Shown: positions 47,624-57,507, numbered from the stretch's first letter. The stretch is DNA of 64,000 nt from Roseomonas aeriglobus (GCA_016937575.1 JAFHKN010000002.1:3593001-3657000); one strand, 5' to 3'. Made by a program: numbers and translations. The notes: generated by a model from the sequence alone, not told the origin.

Positions 47624-50600
47624 GTGTCCCCTCGCGCTGCCCTGCTCGCAACGTCGCTGTTCGTTCTGGCGGTGCCCGCGCCCGCCCAGACCCTGGTCGC
47701 GACCGAGGGCGTCCAGCCCAACCGCACGGGGCACCTCGACCGCCCGATCCGCTATCGCCCGGAGGGCGACGCGTTCGTGATCGAGAACGGGACCGAGCGG
47801 TTCAACCGTCCGCTCTACGGCGGCAATACCGCCTTCCGCGTCGACGGCGGCGACCGGCCGGAGTTCGTGCTGTATCTGCCAGGCCGCGGCGGCAATTTGC
47901 GTTTCGCGGTACAGGCGGCGGACGGGACGCGCTGGTGGCTGCACGATGCCAGGAGCATCACGACCCGTTACCGCCCGGGCGAGCTCGACTATCGCATCAC
48001 CGACCCGCGGCTGGGTGCCGGCACGATCACACTGACATTGGTAGCGCTGGCCGCAACGGAAGGTGCCGTGGTGCGGGCGAGCGCCACAGGCGTGCCGAGC
48101 GGGACCACACTGGCCTGGCGGTTCGGCGGCGTGAATGGCCAACGCGGGAAGCGCGATGGCGATATCGGGACCGAAAGCATTCCGATCAGCGAGTGGTTCG
48201 CTTTTCGTCCCGCCTTTGCCGAAGGGAACAAACCGATTCTCGATCTGCGCGGCTTCAGTCTCGAAGGCGCGCCGGGAACGATCTTCGGGACGCTGTTGAA
48301 CGGCGACATCCGCGGCTTTCACGAGGGGGAGGCGTGGGACGACGCGGACGCAGCGATCACGCGCGGGGCGGCACCGAAGCGACCGGTTATCGCAGGGACG
48401 CTGAAGCTGACCGAGGCCGATGCGTATCTCGTCCTCCAGCGCCGCAGCTATGCCCCGGCGGCCAACGCCGATCTCTCGACCTACACCGCCGTGAGTGCCG
48501 ACCCCCGCGCCCCGGCGGCCCTGCCGCCGCTTGCACCGCGCTACGCGCCAGCCGATCTGCCCGCGGTGTTCGAGGCCGCGCGGGCCCATGCCACCGACGT
48601 ACGCGGGCGGGTGCGCATCACGACGCCCGACCCGTGGCTCGATGCCGCGGTGGGCGCGCTCAACATCGCCGCGGACGCGGTGTGGGATGCGCCGCAATCG
48701 GCGATCATGCACGGCGCGGTCGCGTGGCGAACGAAGCTGCTCGGCTGGCGTGGACCCTATGCGCTCGATGCGCTCGGCTGGCATGATCGCGCGCGGGCGA
48801 ACGTCCGTGCGTGGTTGCCACGGCAGAATGTGTCGCCGATCCCCGGCGCGATCCCTCCGGCCGATGCCGACAGCAATCTCGCCCGCAACGAAACGGCGCT
48901 GCATTCGAACGGCGACCTGTCGAACTCGCACTACGACATGAACGCGGTCTTCATCGACGCGCTGTTCCGCCATCTCGCCTGGACCGGCGACCTCGACGTC
49001 GCGCGGGAGGCGTGGCCCGCGATCGAGCGTCACCTGGCGTGGGAGCGCCGCCTGTTCCGCCGCCCCTTTGCCGGCGGGCCGCTGTACGAAGCCTATGCCC
49101 AAATCTGGGCGAGCGACGACATCCAATATTCGGGCGGCGGCGTCGCCTATGCGTCGGCCTATAATCTCTTCCACAACCGCGAAGCCGCCCGGATCGCCCG
49201 CGCGCTGGGCAAGGACCCGGCCCCGTACGAGCGCGAAGCAACAGCGATCGGCAAGGCGATGCGCGCCGAATTGTGGCGGCCGGAATTGGGCAGCTTCGCC
49301 GAATATCGCGACTGGCTGGGCGAGCGCGCGCTGCACCCGAGCGCGGGCCTGTGGAGCTTCTATCACACGATCGATTCGGGCGTACCGACGCCTCAAGAGG
49401 CATGGCGGATGGCCGATGCCGTTACCCGCGACATGCCGCGCTTGCCCATTGCCGGCCCCGGCGTGCCGACCGACCGCCGCTACGGCGTCTACGCTTCGTC
49501 GAACTGGATGCCGTACACCTGGTCGGTCAAAAACGTGGTGATGGGGGAGAATCTGCACACCGCGCTCGCGCTGTGGCAGGCAGGGCGGGGCGAAGATGCG
49601 TTCACCCTGGCCAAGGGCGCGCTGCTGGCCAGCATGTACATGGGGATCAGCCCGGGCAATGTCGGGTCGATGAACTATCTCGACGTGTATCGGCGCGAGG
49701 CCCAGCGCGACTTTGCCGATGGCTCGGGCGTGATGGCGCGAACGATCGTCGAGGGGCTGTTCGGCGTTGCGCCCGATGCGCTGGCCAAGCGGCTGACGCT
49801 GCGGCCCGGCCTGCCCGCGACATGGGATCATGCGGCACTGACGCATCCCGATTTGGGCATGGCGTTCCGGCGCGCGGGCGGCATCGATCGCTGGACGGTG
49901 CGCCAGTCGGCGGGCCGTTTCGCTACGCTCCGGCTGCGTCTGACGGCACCGCGCGACGGGGTTAGCGTCACGGTCGGCGGCAAGCCTGCTCGCTGGTCGA
50001 TCGACGCAGAAGCGGTCGGCGCGCCCGCGATTGTGGTCGATGTGCCCTTCAGAGCGGACGTGAACGTCGAGGTCCGCTGGTCTGGCAAGCCGATCACGGT
50101 AACGACGACACCGGGTGCGGGCTTCGTCCGGAAACGGCAGGGGGTGATGACGTGGTGGGCGCCCGTCGGCCCCGCGCCGAAGCGTATGCCCGAGCCGACC
50201 GTCGTCGATCGCGCACCCGCCGGCGCGCAGCGCACCATCGACCTGACGTCGGCGTTCAACGACGATGTCACCGCCATTTTCGCACCCGGCAAATACCGCA
50301 CGCCCCGCTCGCCCTTCGCGTCGCTCGCGCTACCGGCACAGGGGCTCGGCGCATGGGCGGGACACGTCAACGCTACCGCCGAGATCGACGACCGCGGCCT
50401 GCGCGCCAGCGGGGGCGAGCTGCGCCTGCCCGACGGCGGTCGCTTCGCGACGCCGGCAAAGGGCCGCAACGCGCTGTTCGTTTCGAAATGGTCGAACTAT
50501 CCGGCCGAAGCGACGGTGCCGCTCGCCGGAAAGGGCCGCTTTCTGCGCCTGTTGATGACGGGCAGCACCAACGCGATGCAGAGCCGGATCGACAATGGCG

Positions 50601-50932
50601 AGGTCGTGGTCAGCTATGCAGACGGCGGCATCGCACGGCTGCCCTTGCGCAACCCAACGACCTGGTGGCCGATCGAGCGCGATTACCTGATCGACGACTA
50701 TCAATTCCGCGTCCCCGGCACCGCACCGCTGCGCGTCGACCTCGCCACCGCCCGCGTCCGCCGGGGCGGCGCGTCAGGCGGCAGCGAGGGCAGCGAACAG
50801 CGCGTACCGGGCGGCGCGGCGACGGTCCTGGGCCTGGAACTCGACCCGAAACGCCCGCTCCGGTCCCTGACCGTCCGTGCGCGGGCCAATGACGTCGTCA
50901 TCGGCCTGCTTGCCGCAACCGTCCAGGACTAA
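47624..50932 (+). CDS. Large secreted DUF4450 protein, probable six-hairpin glycosidase
   Basis: A 1102-residue protein starting with GTG; GGAAGG 6 bases upstream supports this, and it gives a signal peptide ending PAPAQ. The N-terminal part (YRPEGDAFVIENGTERFNRP, YGGNTAFRVDGGDRPEF) matches DUF4450 as I remember it from Bacteroides polysaccharide loci. The centre (about 310-760) is an (alpha/alpha)6-barrel (WRTKLLGWRGPYALDALGW, IQYSGGGVAYASAYNLF, SNWMPYTWSVKN), and the C-terminal 350 residues look like beta domains. Probably acts on pectin side chains; activity unknown. Confidence 0.78.
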   Translation: MSPRAALLATSLFVLAVPAPAQTLVATEGVQPNRTGHLDRPIRYRPEGDAFVIENGTERFNRPLYGGNTAFRVDGGDRPEFVLYLPGRGGNLRFAVQAADGTRWWLHDARSITTRYRPGELDYRITDPRLGAGTITLTLVALAATEGAVVRASATGVPSGTTLAWRFGGVNGQRGKRDGDIGTESIPISEWFAFRPAFAEGNKPILDLRGFSLEGAPGTIFGTLLNGDIRGFHEGEAWDDADAAITRGAAPKRPVIAGTLKLTEADAYLVLQRRSYAPAANADLSTYTAVSADPRAPAALPPLAPRYAPADLPAVFEAARAHATDVRGRVRITTPDPWLDAAVGALNIAADAVWDAPQSAIMHGAVAWRTKLLGWRGPYALDALGWHDRARANVRAWLPRQNVSPIPGAIPPADADSNLARNETALHSNGDLSNSHYDMNAVFIDALFRHLAWTGDLDVAREAWPAIERHLAWERRLFRRPFAGGPLYEAYAQIWASDDIQYSGGGVAYASAYNLFHNREAARIARALGKDPAPYEREATAIGKAMRAELWRPELGSFAEYRDWLGERALHPSAGLWSFYHTIDSGVPTPQEAWRMADAVTRDMPRLPIAGPGVPTDRRYGVYASSNWMPYTWSVKNVVMGENLHTALALWQAGRGEDAFTLAKGALLASMYMGISPGNVGSMNYLDVYRREAQRDFADGSGVMARTIVEGLFGVAPDALAKRLTLRPGLPATWDHAALTHPDLGMAFRRAGGIDRWTVRQSAGRFATLRLRLTAPRDGVSVTVGGKPARWSIDAEAVGAPAIVVDVPFRADVNVEVRWSGKPITVTTTPGAGFVRKRQGVMTWWAPVGPAPKRMPEPTVVDRAPAGAQRTIDLTSAFNDDVTAIFAPGKYRTPRSPFASLALPAQGLGAWAGHVNATAEIDDRGLRASGGELRLPDGGRFATPAKGRNALFVSKWSNYPAEATVPLAGKGRFLRLLMTGSTNAMQSRIDNGEVVVSYADGGIARLPLRNPTTWWPIERDYLIDDYQFRVPGTAPLRVDLATARVRRGGASGGSEGSEQRVPGGAATVLGLELDPKRPLRSLTVRARANDVVIGLLAATVQD

Positions 50933-50941
50933 ACGCCTCAC

Positions 50942-50974
50942 AAAAAAGCCCGGCTTCCCATCAGGAAGCCGGGC
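50942..50974 (-). terminator. Rho-independent terminator of the TonB receptor gene
   Basis: On the minus strand, a perfect 11-bp stem GCCCGGCTTCC/GGAAGCCGGGC with a 5-base loop is followed by six T residues. It lies 24 bases after the receptor stop and also faces the end of the convergent DUF4450 gene. Confidence 0.9.
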
Positions 50975-50998
50975 GGAGGAGACCCCGGGAGGGGAACC

Positions 50999-53900
50999 TT
51001 AGAAGGTGATGATCGCGCCTGCGTAGAAGGTGCGGCCGGCATAGAGCGAGTCGTACAGATACGGCGCGCCACCGGCGTCACGGAATTCGGTCGGCGCGTA
51101 TTTTTCGATGGTCGTGCCAAGCAGGTTCTTGCCCTCTGCAAAGAGCTGAAACTTCTTGGTGATCGAATAGGACGCGCGCGCGTCGAGCGTCTCGGTGCCA
51201 TTCTTGAAGATCGGCGAGAGATATTTGAAGTAGGAGCCGTTTTGCGCGCTGCCTGTCAGGCCAGGGAACGTCGGCACGCGATTTTTAGTATCCGCATCAT
51301 ACAGATCGAAATAGCTGGCACGCCGTTGATAGGCGACGCGGGCATTCAGCTTGCCGTCGTCATACCACAGGTTGATGTTATAATAATATTTGGACTGCGA
51401 CCGGGGGGGCAGCGCGATCCCCGTCCACGGATCGACAATGGTATTCTTCTCGTTCGACTTGGTGAACGAGTAGTTGAAGCCGCCACCCAGGTACCGCAGG
51501 AAGCCGGGGAGGAAGGTGAAGGCGGTGCGACCCGACACTTCGAAGCCGCGCTGACGCAGCCCGCTCGGCCCGTCGCGGTAGCTGCCGACTTCATAGGTGT
51601 CGCCGCTCAGCTCGTAAGCACCGATGTTGACGGTTTCCGGACGGCCCGAATTGACGTCGATCTGATAGACGGCGGCGCTGAGCTGGGTATCGCGGTTGGG
51701 ATACCATTCCAACGACACGTTCTGCGTACGGGCGCCATATCCCTTCAGCTCGGGATTGCCGATGCGGCCGCTGCAGCGGTTGACGAAATTGTCCAGCACC
51801 GAGCGTGCTTCCGAACTGTCATCCGTGTTGGGATCGTCGTCCTGGATTGCGCCCGGGTTGGCGGCAAGGAATGCTTCCAGTGCGGCGCGCTGGGCCGGGT
51901 CGACGACGCCGCAATTGGCGACGCTGCTGCCGGTCAGCTGAAGGATGCTGGGGCGGGCGCGCTGCAACGAACCGGAGTATCGCAGGCCCAGTTTCCCTTC
52001 GATCGGCCAGACCGCGAAGTTGACGCTGGGCAGCCAATCTTCGCTCGTCCGATTGACCTGTCCGATCTCGCGACGGATGATCTGGTTCTCGATCGTATAA
52101 CCCGGGAACGGCGTCGTGACGGGCGTGGCGACCCGCCGGCTGAAGTCGACGACCGGCTGTGCATCGACCTTGATGCGCTGATACCGCACGCCGATGTTGC
52201 CGTTGAACAGCAATCCGAAGGGCCGCGTCTCGAAGTCGAGCATCGCGTAAGCCGACGACGTCTGCTCGTTGGTCAGATAGGTCGGACGATCATAGGTGTT
52301 CCCGTCCGACGCGCGGCAGGAATAGAGGCAGTCCGGATTATAGTCGGTCAGATTGGCGATCTGGCGCAACTGGCCAAAGAACGCGTCGACGTCGTACGTT
52401 CCCCAAGTGGAAATCAGGTCGCCGCGGTTGGGCGCCCCGCTGAAAAACTGCGCACCCGGCAGGGCGATCAGGCTGGCGTTGAGCAGGTCCTGATATTGCT
52501 GCCGCGTGATCGTGTGGATCTTGTAGGTCTGATCCGCCGTCCCCGCAGTCGTCGTGCGGCGCACCGAGCCGAACTGACATGGCGTCGTGGCGGGCGCGAG
52601 CGCAGGGTCGCAGAATTGCAGCAGGTCAAGGCTGCGTGCGCGTGACAGAACGACGCCCGGCGACAACTGGAAGCCATTCTCCCGCCGGCTTTCATTATCG
52701 TACATGCGGTGCTGGATACCGGCCTTGATCCGCGTGATCGGGCCGAAATTGTCGAACGTCCGATCGACGTCGAGCTGGTAGTTCCATTCCTTGTTCTTGT
52801 CCGCGAACGGCGTGTATTCGATCTGCGAATTCGCGCTGACGCCGGTCGTGCCAACCGTCGGATAATAGGATGCGGCATTGAGCAGGTCGACGTTCGGGAT
52901 CTTGATCGTCCATAGCCCACTGTCGAGCCGGCTGTAGCTCGCGCGTTCGACCGGTGCGAGAATGGAGAAGGCCAGATCCTCGCGCTTGTTGGTCGCCAGG
53001 CTGAACTGCGCGCGCGCCTTCACCGTCCACGGGCCGGAGTAGAAGTCCGCGCCGGTCTGAGCGTAATGCTGCGAGATGCGCCGCTGGATGTCGCGCACCT
53101 GACTCGTGACGTTCAGCGCGGTGATGCCGCCGACGCCACGGACGAAGTCGAATGCGGTGACGTAATGGTTCGAATTCACTACGGCGTTAGTCACATTTAC
53201 GTTGGCGTTGGCGCCGTTTGTGCCGATCGATCCATTCGGCGTCGCGACGCTCCAGTTATAGTCCTGCGACGACACACGGCGGATGTTCGGATTGTAGGAG
53301 GCGAAGACCGTCAGGTCGCGGTTCACCCGCCAGTCGACGCGGGCCTGAATCGACAGGCGCTTGTCGCCGCGGATCTGGCGGCCAGGGCGGGGCAGCGAGG
53401 GGACGAAATCTTCCCACTGCGCATAGCAGTTCAGACGGCTGTTGATCCCCGTTGTCGTGAGATTGGCGCAACCCGCCTTCGTAGTCACCGCCGCCGCGAT
53501 CGGATCGAAGGGCTGGGTGAAGCTCTTTTCCGGCGAATTGTCGAGATCGCCGAACGCGGCATAGCCAGCGCCCTTGTCCGAAACGCGCGCGTAGTCGGTG
53601 CCGATATTCTGTGCTTCGTACGTGCCGCTCAGCAGGACGCCGACATTGCCGCCAAAGAACTTCTGGGTGACGATGCCATTGATCCGCGGCGTCAGACGCT
53701 GGCTGAGCGTCTGATAGGCGCCTTGAAGGTTAAGCCGGTAGAGCGGTTCCTTGAAGTCCAGGCCGGTGCGCTGTTCGATGCGGACAGTGCCGCCGACGCC
53801 GCCCGGCGTCATGTCGGCGGTCTGGCCCTTGATTACGTCGACGCTCTTGATGAGGTCGGACGAAATCTCGCCGACGCCGGCAGCGCGGCCGCCCTGATCG

Positions 53901-54466
53901 CCATTGGCCGACAAGGTGGTCATGCCATCGACTTCGATACGGATCAGATCCGCCGACTGGCCGCGAATCGTAAAGCCGCCCTGTTCGCCCGAGTCCGCAA
54001 CATCCAGTGCAACGCCGGCGATGCGCGAGATCGCTTCGGCCGCGTTCTTGTCGGGGAACTGGCCGACGTCGTCCGCGACGATCGAATCCTGCGCGGTGCG
54101 TGCGGTCCGCTTGCGGGCGATGGCCGAGGCTTCGGCGTTGCGCACGCCGGTGACGATAACCTCGCCTTCGCGCGCCTCCTCTTCGGCAACCGGTGTCATG
54201 CGCTGAGAGACGACCGGTTCGAGCGGACCCGAGATCATCTCGTTGTTCGGCACCGTGCTGTTGGCGATGCCCGGGCCTGCAACCGGCGCGGTCTGCGCGG
54301 GTGCGGTGGCGCTCGAGGAAGGACGCGGCGTCGTCTGCGCCGGTGCAGGGCTATTGGTCGCGTTCTGCGCACCCGCGAGCGGGGTGAAGGCTCCTGCGAT
54401 CGTCAGGGCCAGCAACGACGCGCCCGCGCGCGTTGCAATGCGATGGGCCGCGGTGTCCTTCATCAT
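50999..54466 (-). CDS. TonB-dependent outer-membrane receptor (TonB-Xanth-Caul type)
   Basis: A 1155-residue receptor with a signal peptide (LLALTIAGAFTPLAGAQ) and an Ala/Pro/Thr linker to about residue 85. The plug has the TonB box-like EGEVIVTG, then VGQFPDKNAAEAISRIAGV and GFTIRGQSADLIRIEVDG, typical of receptors for plant polysaccharide oligomers. The barrel ends in a terminal Phe (TFYAGAIITF), as needed for BAM insertion. ATG codons at 54466 and 54463 follow GGAGGAGAGG. Context suggests oligogalacturonide uptake. Confidence 0.93.
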   Translation of the reverse strand: MMKDTAAHRIATRAGASLLALTIAGAFTPLAGAQNATNSPAPAQTTPRPSSSATAPAQTAPVAGPGIANSTVPNNEMISGPLEPVVSQRMTPVAEEEAREGEVIVTGVRNAEASAIARKRTARTAQDSIVADDVGQFPDKNAAEAISRIAGVALDVADSGEQGGFTIRGQSADLIRIEVDGMTTLSANGDQGGRAAGVGEISSDLIKSVDVIKGQTADMTPGGVGGTVRIEQRTGLDFKEPLYRLNLQGAYQTLSQRLTPRINGIVTQKFFGGNVGVLLSGTYEAQNIGTDYARVSDKGAGYAAFGDLDNSPEKSFTQPFDPIAAAVTTKAGCANLTTTGINSRLNCYAQWEDFVPSLPRPGRQIRGDKRLSIQARVDWRVNRDLTVFASYNPNIRRVSSQDYNWSVATPNGSIGTNGANANVNVTNAVVNSNHYVTAFDFVRGVGGITALNVTSQVRDIQRRISQHYAQTGADFYSGPWTVKARAQFSLATNKREDLAFSILAPVERASYSRLDSGLWTIKIPNVDLLNAASYYPTVGTTGVSANSQIEYTPFADKNKEWNYQLDVDRTFDNFGPITRIKAGIQHRMYDNESRRENGFQLSPGVVLSRARSLDLLQFCDPALAPATTPCQFGSVRRTTTAGTADQTYKIHTITRQQYQDLLNASLIALPGAQFFSGAPNRGDLISTWGTYDVDAFFGQLRQIANLTDYNPDCLYSCRASDGNTYDRPTYLTNEQTSSAYAMLDFETRPFGLLFNGNIGVRYQRIKVDAQPVVDFSRRVATPVTTPFPGYTIENQIIRREIGQVNRTSEDWLPSVNFAVWPIEGKLGLRYSGSLQRARPSILQLTGSSVANCGVVDPAQRAALEAFLAANPGAIQDDDPNTDDSSEARSVLDNFVNRCSGRIGNPELKGYGARTQNVSLEWYPNRDTQLSAAVYQIDVNSGRPETVNIGAYELSGDTYEVGSYRDGPSGLRQRGFEVSGRTAFTFLPGFLRYLGGGFNYSFTKSNEKNTIVDPWTGIALPPRSQSKYYYNINLWYDDGKLNARVAYQRRASYFDLYDADTKNRVPTFPGLTGSAQNGSYFKYLSPIFKNGTETLDARASYSITKKFQLFAEGKNLLGTTIEKYAPTEFRDAGGAPYLYDSLYAGRTFYAGAIITF

Positions 54467-54616
54467 TCCTCTCCTCCGCCCGGCGTTGCCGGGTCGCCTG
54501 TCGTCGCCCAGACGCACGTCCGCAATGTCCAACGGCAGTCGGACATGGGGCAGGGCCCCGCGGATCACGGCTGTGACGACATCCCCTCTGTGCGGTCCGG
54601 TTCGGCCTGCTTAGCC

Positions 54617-54698
54617 TGGCACCGGTTCCGACGAAGGCGATCCTAGAGCAAATCCCAGCAATTGGAAACCGGTTTTTATTAGTGACACAAACTTGTCA
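54617..54698. promoter_or_regulatory. Promoter region of the TonB receptor with candidate operators
   Basis: Upstream of the receptor start lie TGGCACCGGTTCCGA (54617-54631), the perfect palindrome AAACCGGTTT (54666-54675) and TGACA-N6-TGTCA (54683-54698). The ACCGG core recurs at 46117 and 46204 in front of the other pectin units. The remaining bases of 54467-54721 show nothing else I can name. Confidence 0.4.
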
Positions 54699-54721
54699 GT
54701 CGGAAACTATATTGATCGAAG

Positions 54722-56014
54722 TCAGCTATGCGTGGACCAAGCGGCAAATTCGGTCAGCGCGGCCTGCGGCCCCGTCCCGAACCAGGCATAGCCGCCGCGC
54801 CGGCCGGCACTGATCCCCATGACGTCGTCGTGCAATGTCTTGTCGCGGTCGCCGAAGACGGGGGCGTTTGCGTCGACCGAGTAGAAGCGGGCCCAGATCG
54901 GCGGGGCTGCGGGGTCGGGGATCAGGCGGCGTCCCTGACCGTCGCGAGGGTCGCGCCAGGCCTGACCCTGGATCGCGCTCGCCTTCAACCAAGCGACGCC
55001 CGCGGTGACCGCTGCCGTGATTGCCGGCGTGCGTGGCAGACGCATCAGATAGCGCAGGATCGCCGCGCTTTCAGGTGCGGCCAGCGCGGCCGGCTCGTAA
55101 TTGCGGGCCGAGGTGATGCGCAGCGTCAGCGCGTCATGCTGCTGACCCCAGCCGGTGCGGCGTCCGTCGGTCGTCACCTGCATCTGCAACAGGCAGTCGA
55201 TCCCGCGCGCGGCGGCCGCGGCGGCCTCGCGTCGCAAACCCGCAGGCATCACGGCGAAGTCGCCGCGGCCGGCGCCGACGTCGGTCATCAACGTCAACAC
55301 CTGCACCATCGCATTGTCGTTCAGCGTGATCGCATCGTGATAGCCGCCCTCCAGCGGCCAGACCTGCGGCCAGCCGCCATTGGGATATTGCGCGGCAAGC
55401 AGATACCGCAGCCCGCGAATTGCGCCGGCGCGATAGCGGTCCGCGGCGGCACTCGGCAACGCCGCTGCAACCTTGGCGAGAAAGCGCGTTTCGGTGATCG
55501 TCGCGTCATTGTCGATCGTGCCGACATAATGCCAAGCTTCCGACGGATCGAAGTCGCCTTCCGCCGGAACGCCGGAGTTGTTCGACACATAGGACTGGCC
55601 CAGCGCGCGCACTGCACCGTCGCGCGGCTGATTCTTGCCCCAGCCACCGGCAGGCGTCTGAAAACTCAAGATGACGTCGGCGACGTGACGCGCCTCCGGC
55701 CCCGCATACCACGCAGCGTCGCGGGTGAGGGGCATCGTCCGCTCGCCATTGCCGGTCGCCGGCTGGGGTGGAATCGCCATGCCGGGCTTGCGCTCCGCGG
55801 CGAGGGCGGCCTTGTCCGCACGCATTTGCGCCTGCGAGCGGGCGAGATAGGCCGACCAGACCGCACGGTCGTTCACGGGCAACAGAGCGATCCGGGCCGC
55901 AGTTACCGGTTCGGCGGGCTGGTTCATTCCGATGACGCGCGCGGCCACGGGCGTCAACGTCGTAGACGCGGTCAGCGCGCCAAGCGCCAGCGCGAGCGAA
56001 ATCCTTTTGGCCAC
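54722..56014 (-). CDS. Secreted pectate lyase, PL10 family (second copy)
   Basis: A 430-residue paralogue of the lyase at 46287, with a signal peptide (LALALGALTASTTLTPVAA). It shares RVIGMNQPAEP, FQTPAGGWGKNQ, GTIDNDATITETRFL, AAQYPNGGWPQVWPLEGGYH, the catalytic-region ITSARNYEPAALAAPES and KTLHDDVMGISAGRRGGYAW. Likely cleaves homogalacturonan outside the inner membrane. It precedes the TonB receptor on the same strand and is divergent from the MFS transporter. Confidence 0.92.
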   Translation of the reverse strand: MAKRISLALALGALTASTTLTPVAARVIGMNQPAEPVTAARIALLPVNDRAVWSAYLARSQAQMRADKAALAAERKPGMAIPPQPATGNGERTMPLTRDAAWYAGPEARHVADVILSFQTPAGGWGKNQPRDGAVRALGQSYVSNNSGVPAEGDFDPSEAWHYVGTIDNDATITETRFLAKVAAALPSAAADRYRAGAIRGLRYLLAAQYPNGGWPQVWPLEGGYHDAITLNDNAMVQVLTLMTDVGAGRGDFAVMPAGLRREAAAAAARGIDCLLQMQVTTDGRRTGWGQQHDALTLRITSARNYEPAALAAPESAAILRYLMRLPRTPAITAAVTAGVAWLKASAIQGQAWRDPRDGQGRRLIPDPAAPPIWARFYSVDANAPVFGDRDKTLHDDVMGISAGRRGGYAWFGTGPQAALTEFAAWSTHS

Positions 56015-56125
56015 AATCCTCTCCCCTTGCTCCCATCAAACGGGATGTATAGCCATAGTGTAGGACAGGATCGGGTCACAGGCCAAGCGCCGATCTGCCG
56101 CTCAAAAGACGGAGGGGATACGCAC

Positions 56126-57376
56126 GTGTCGGATCAACAGACCGAAAGCTGGCGGGACACGATCCTGGCCGGGCTCGCCAACTATATCGATGCGGGCTCG
56201 ATCGTCGCGGGATCGGTGGCGCTGGCGCTGTGGAAGGACATCTACGGCCTGTCCGACAGCTTCATCGGCCTGATCGCGGCGTTCAGTGCGAATGCGATCT
56301 CGGCGGGTGTCGGCGCGCTGATCGGCGGCATGCTGTGCGACAGGTTCGGGCGCAAGAAGATCTACCAATATGATATGCTGTTCTACGCCTTCGGCATGGC
56401 GTGGCTGGTGTTCGCGTCCGCCCCGTGGATGATCGTGCTCGGCTTCGTTCTCGTCGGTCTCGCGGTCGGTGCCGATATCCCTGCATCCTGGTCGCTGATT
56501 GCCGAACAGGCGCCGGACAAGAAGCGCGGGGCGCATTCGGGCGTTGCCCAATTGCTCTGGTATCTGGGGCCGGTTGCCGTGCTGGTGGCGGCGTATTTCC
56601 TGAAGCCCTTCGGCCTCGATGGCGTCCGCTGGCTGTTCATCCACCTGCTGGTACTCGCGCTCGCGCTGACGTTCCTCCGCTCCAAGATGCGCGAATCGCA
56701 GCGGTGGGAGGAGGCGCAGGCGGCGTCCGGCGGCGGCGCGCCGCAGCGGGACTGGCGCCAGCTGCTACGCGCACCCTATCTCGGTTCGGTCTTGTTCCTC
56801 GCCGCCATGTACGGATTCTGGAACCTGTGGGCTGGCTATAACGGCTTCTTCACGCCGTATCTGATTGAGCGGAACAACCTGCCCGAATGGACGGCGACGA
56901 TGCTGCCGGCGAGCTATTTCCTCATCGGCATGCTCTCGATCCTCGGCATCTTCATGACGCTGTCCGACCGGGTGAACCAGCGGCTGCTGTTCGGCATATC
57001 CGCCGCGCTGCACGTCGTCGGCATGGCGTTGCTCGCCATCTTCGGCTTCCGGCTCGAAATCGTCATCGCGCACATCGTCATCATGGGGATAGCCGGCGGC
57101 TTCGGCGCGCAGAGCTTCTTCCAGCTGTGGTCGGCGGAGCTGTTCCCGACCGCGATTCGCTCGACCGCGCAGGGGCTGACCTTCGCCATCGTCCGCATCG
57201 GCCTCGGTATCTGGAGCCTCGCGGTGCCGACGCTCGCGGCTTACGACTTCACCGTGCTGGCGTGGATCTTGACCGGTTTCCTGGTCGTATCGGGTGTGAT
57301 CGGCCTGATCTGGGCGCCGCGCAACGAGGGCAAGTCGCTAGAGCAGATCGACCGCGCACGGGGCGCGGGGGCGTGA
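56126..57376 (+). CDS. MFS sugar-porter family transporter
   Basis: A 416-residue, 12-helix carrier. The loop DRFGRKKIYQYD between helices 2 and 3 and ELFPTAIRSTAQG late in the protein mark the sugar/organic-acid branch of the superfamily. The GTG start at 56126 has GGAGGGG 8 bases upstream; the same frame is open to 54728 only as an antisense shadow of the lyase gene. The neighbours suggest uptake of galacturonate or unsaturated uronides, but specificity cannot be read from sequence. Confidence 0.88.
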   Translation: MSDQQTESWRDTILAGLANYIDAGSIVAGSVALALWKDIYGLSDSFIGLIAAFSANAISAGVGALIGGMLCDRFGRKKIYQYDMLFYAFGMAWLVFASAPWMIVLGFVLVGLAVGADIPASWSLIAEQAPDKKRGAHSGVAQLLWYLGPVAVLVAAYFLKPFGLDGVRWLFIHLLVLALALTFLRSKMRESQRWEEAQAASGGGAPQRDWRQLLRAPYLGSVLFLAAMYGFWNLWAGYNGFFTPYLIERNNLPEWTATMLPASYFLIGMLSILGIFMTLSDRVNQRLLFGISAALHVVGMALLAIFGFRLEIVIAHIVIMGIAGGFGAQSFFQLWSAELFPTAIRSTAQGLTFAIVRIGLGIWSLAVPTLAAYDFTVLAWILTGFLVVSGVIGLIWAPRNEGKSLEQIDRARGAGA

Positions 57377-57396
57377 GTATCAGCGGTGTCGGGAAA

Positions 57397-57472
57397 TGGT
57401 GCCTAGGGACGGGATCGAACCGCCGACACTGCGATTTTCAGTCGCATGCTCTACCAACTGAGCTACCTAGGC
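57397..57472 (-). tRNA. tRNA-Phe (GAA)
   Basis: A 76-base cloverleaf on the minus strand with encoded CCA. The acceptor stem GCCTAGG pairs with CCTAGGC, the D arm has AGCTCAGTTGGTAGAGC, the anticodon loop CTGAAAA shows anticodon GAA, and the T arm carries GGTTCGATCC. It precedes yacG in reverse order to transcription as in many alphaproteobacteria. Confidence 0.96.
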
Positions 57473-57507
57473 ATTTCGTCGGACCGGGCCGCGAAGGAGC
57501 GCTGCCT

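Noticed and set aside
50942..50974. The hairpin was first considered as terminator of the plus-strand DUF4450 gene.
   Set aside because: Its T-run lies only on the minus strand, so it serves the TonB receptor gene.
54728..56125. A plus-strand extension of the MFS gene to 882 codons.
   Set aside because: It is antisense to a certain PL10 lyase; the GTG at 56126 with GGAGGGG upstream gives a normal-length transporter.
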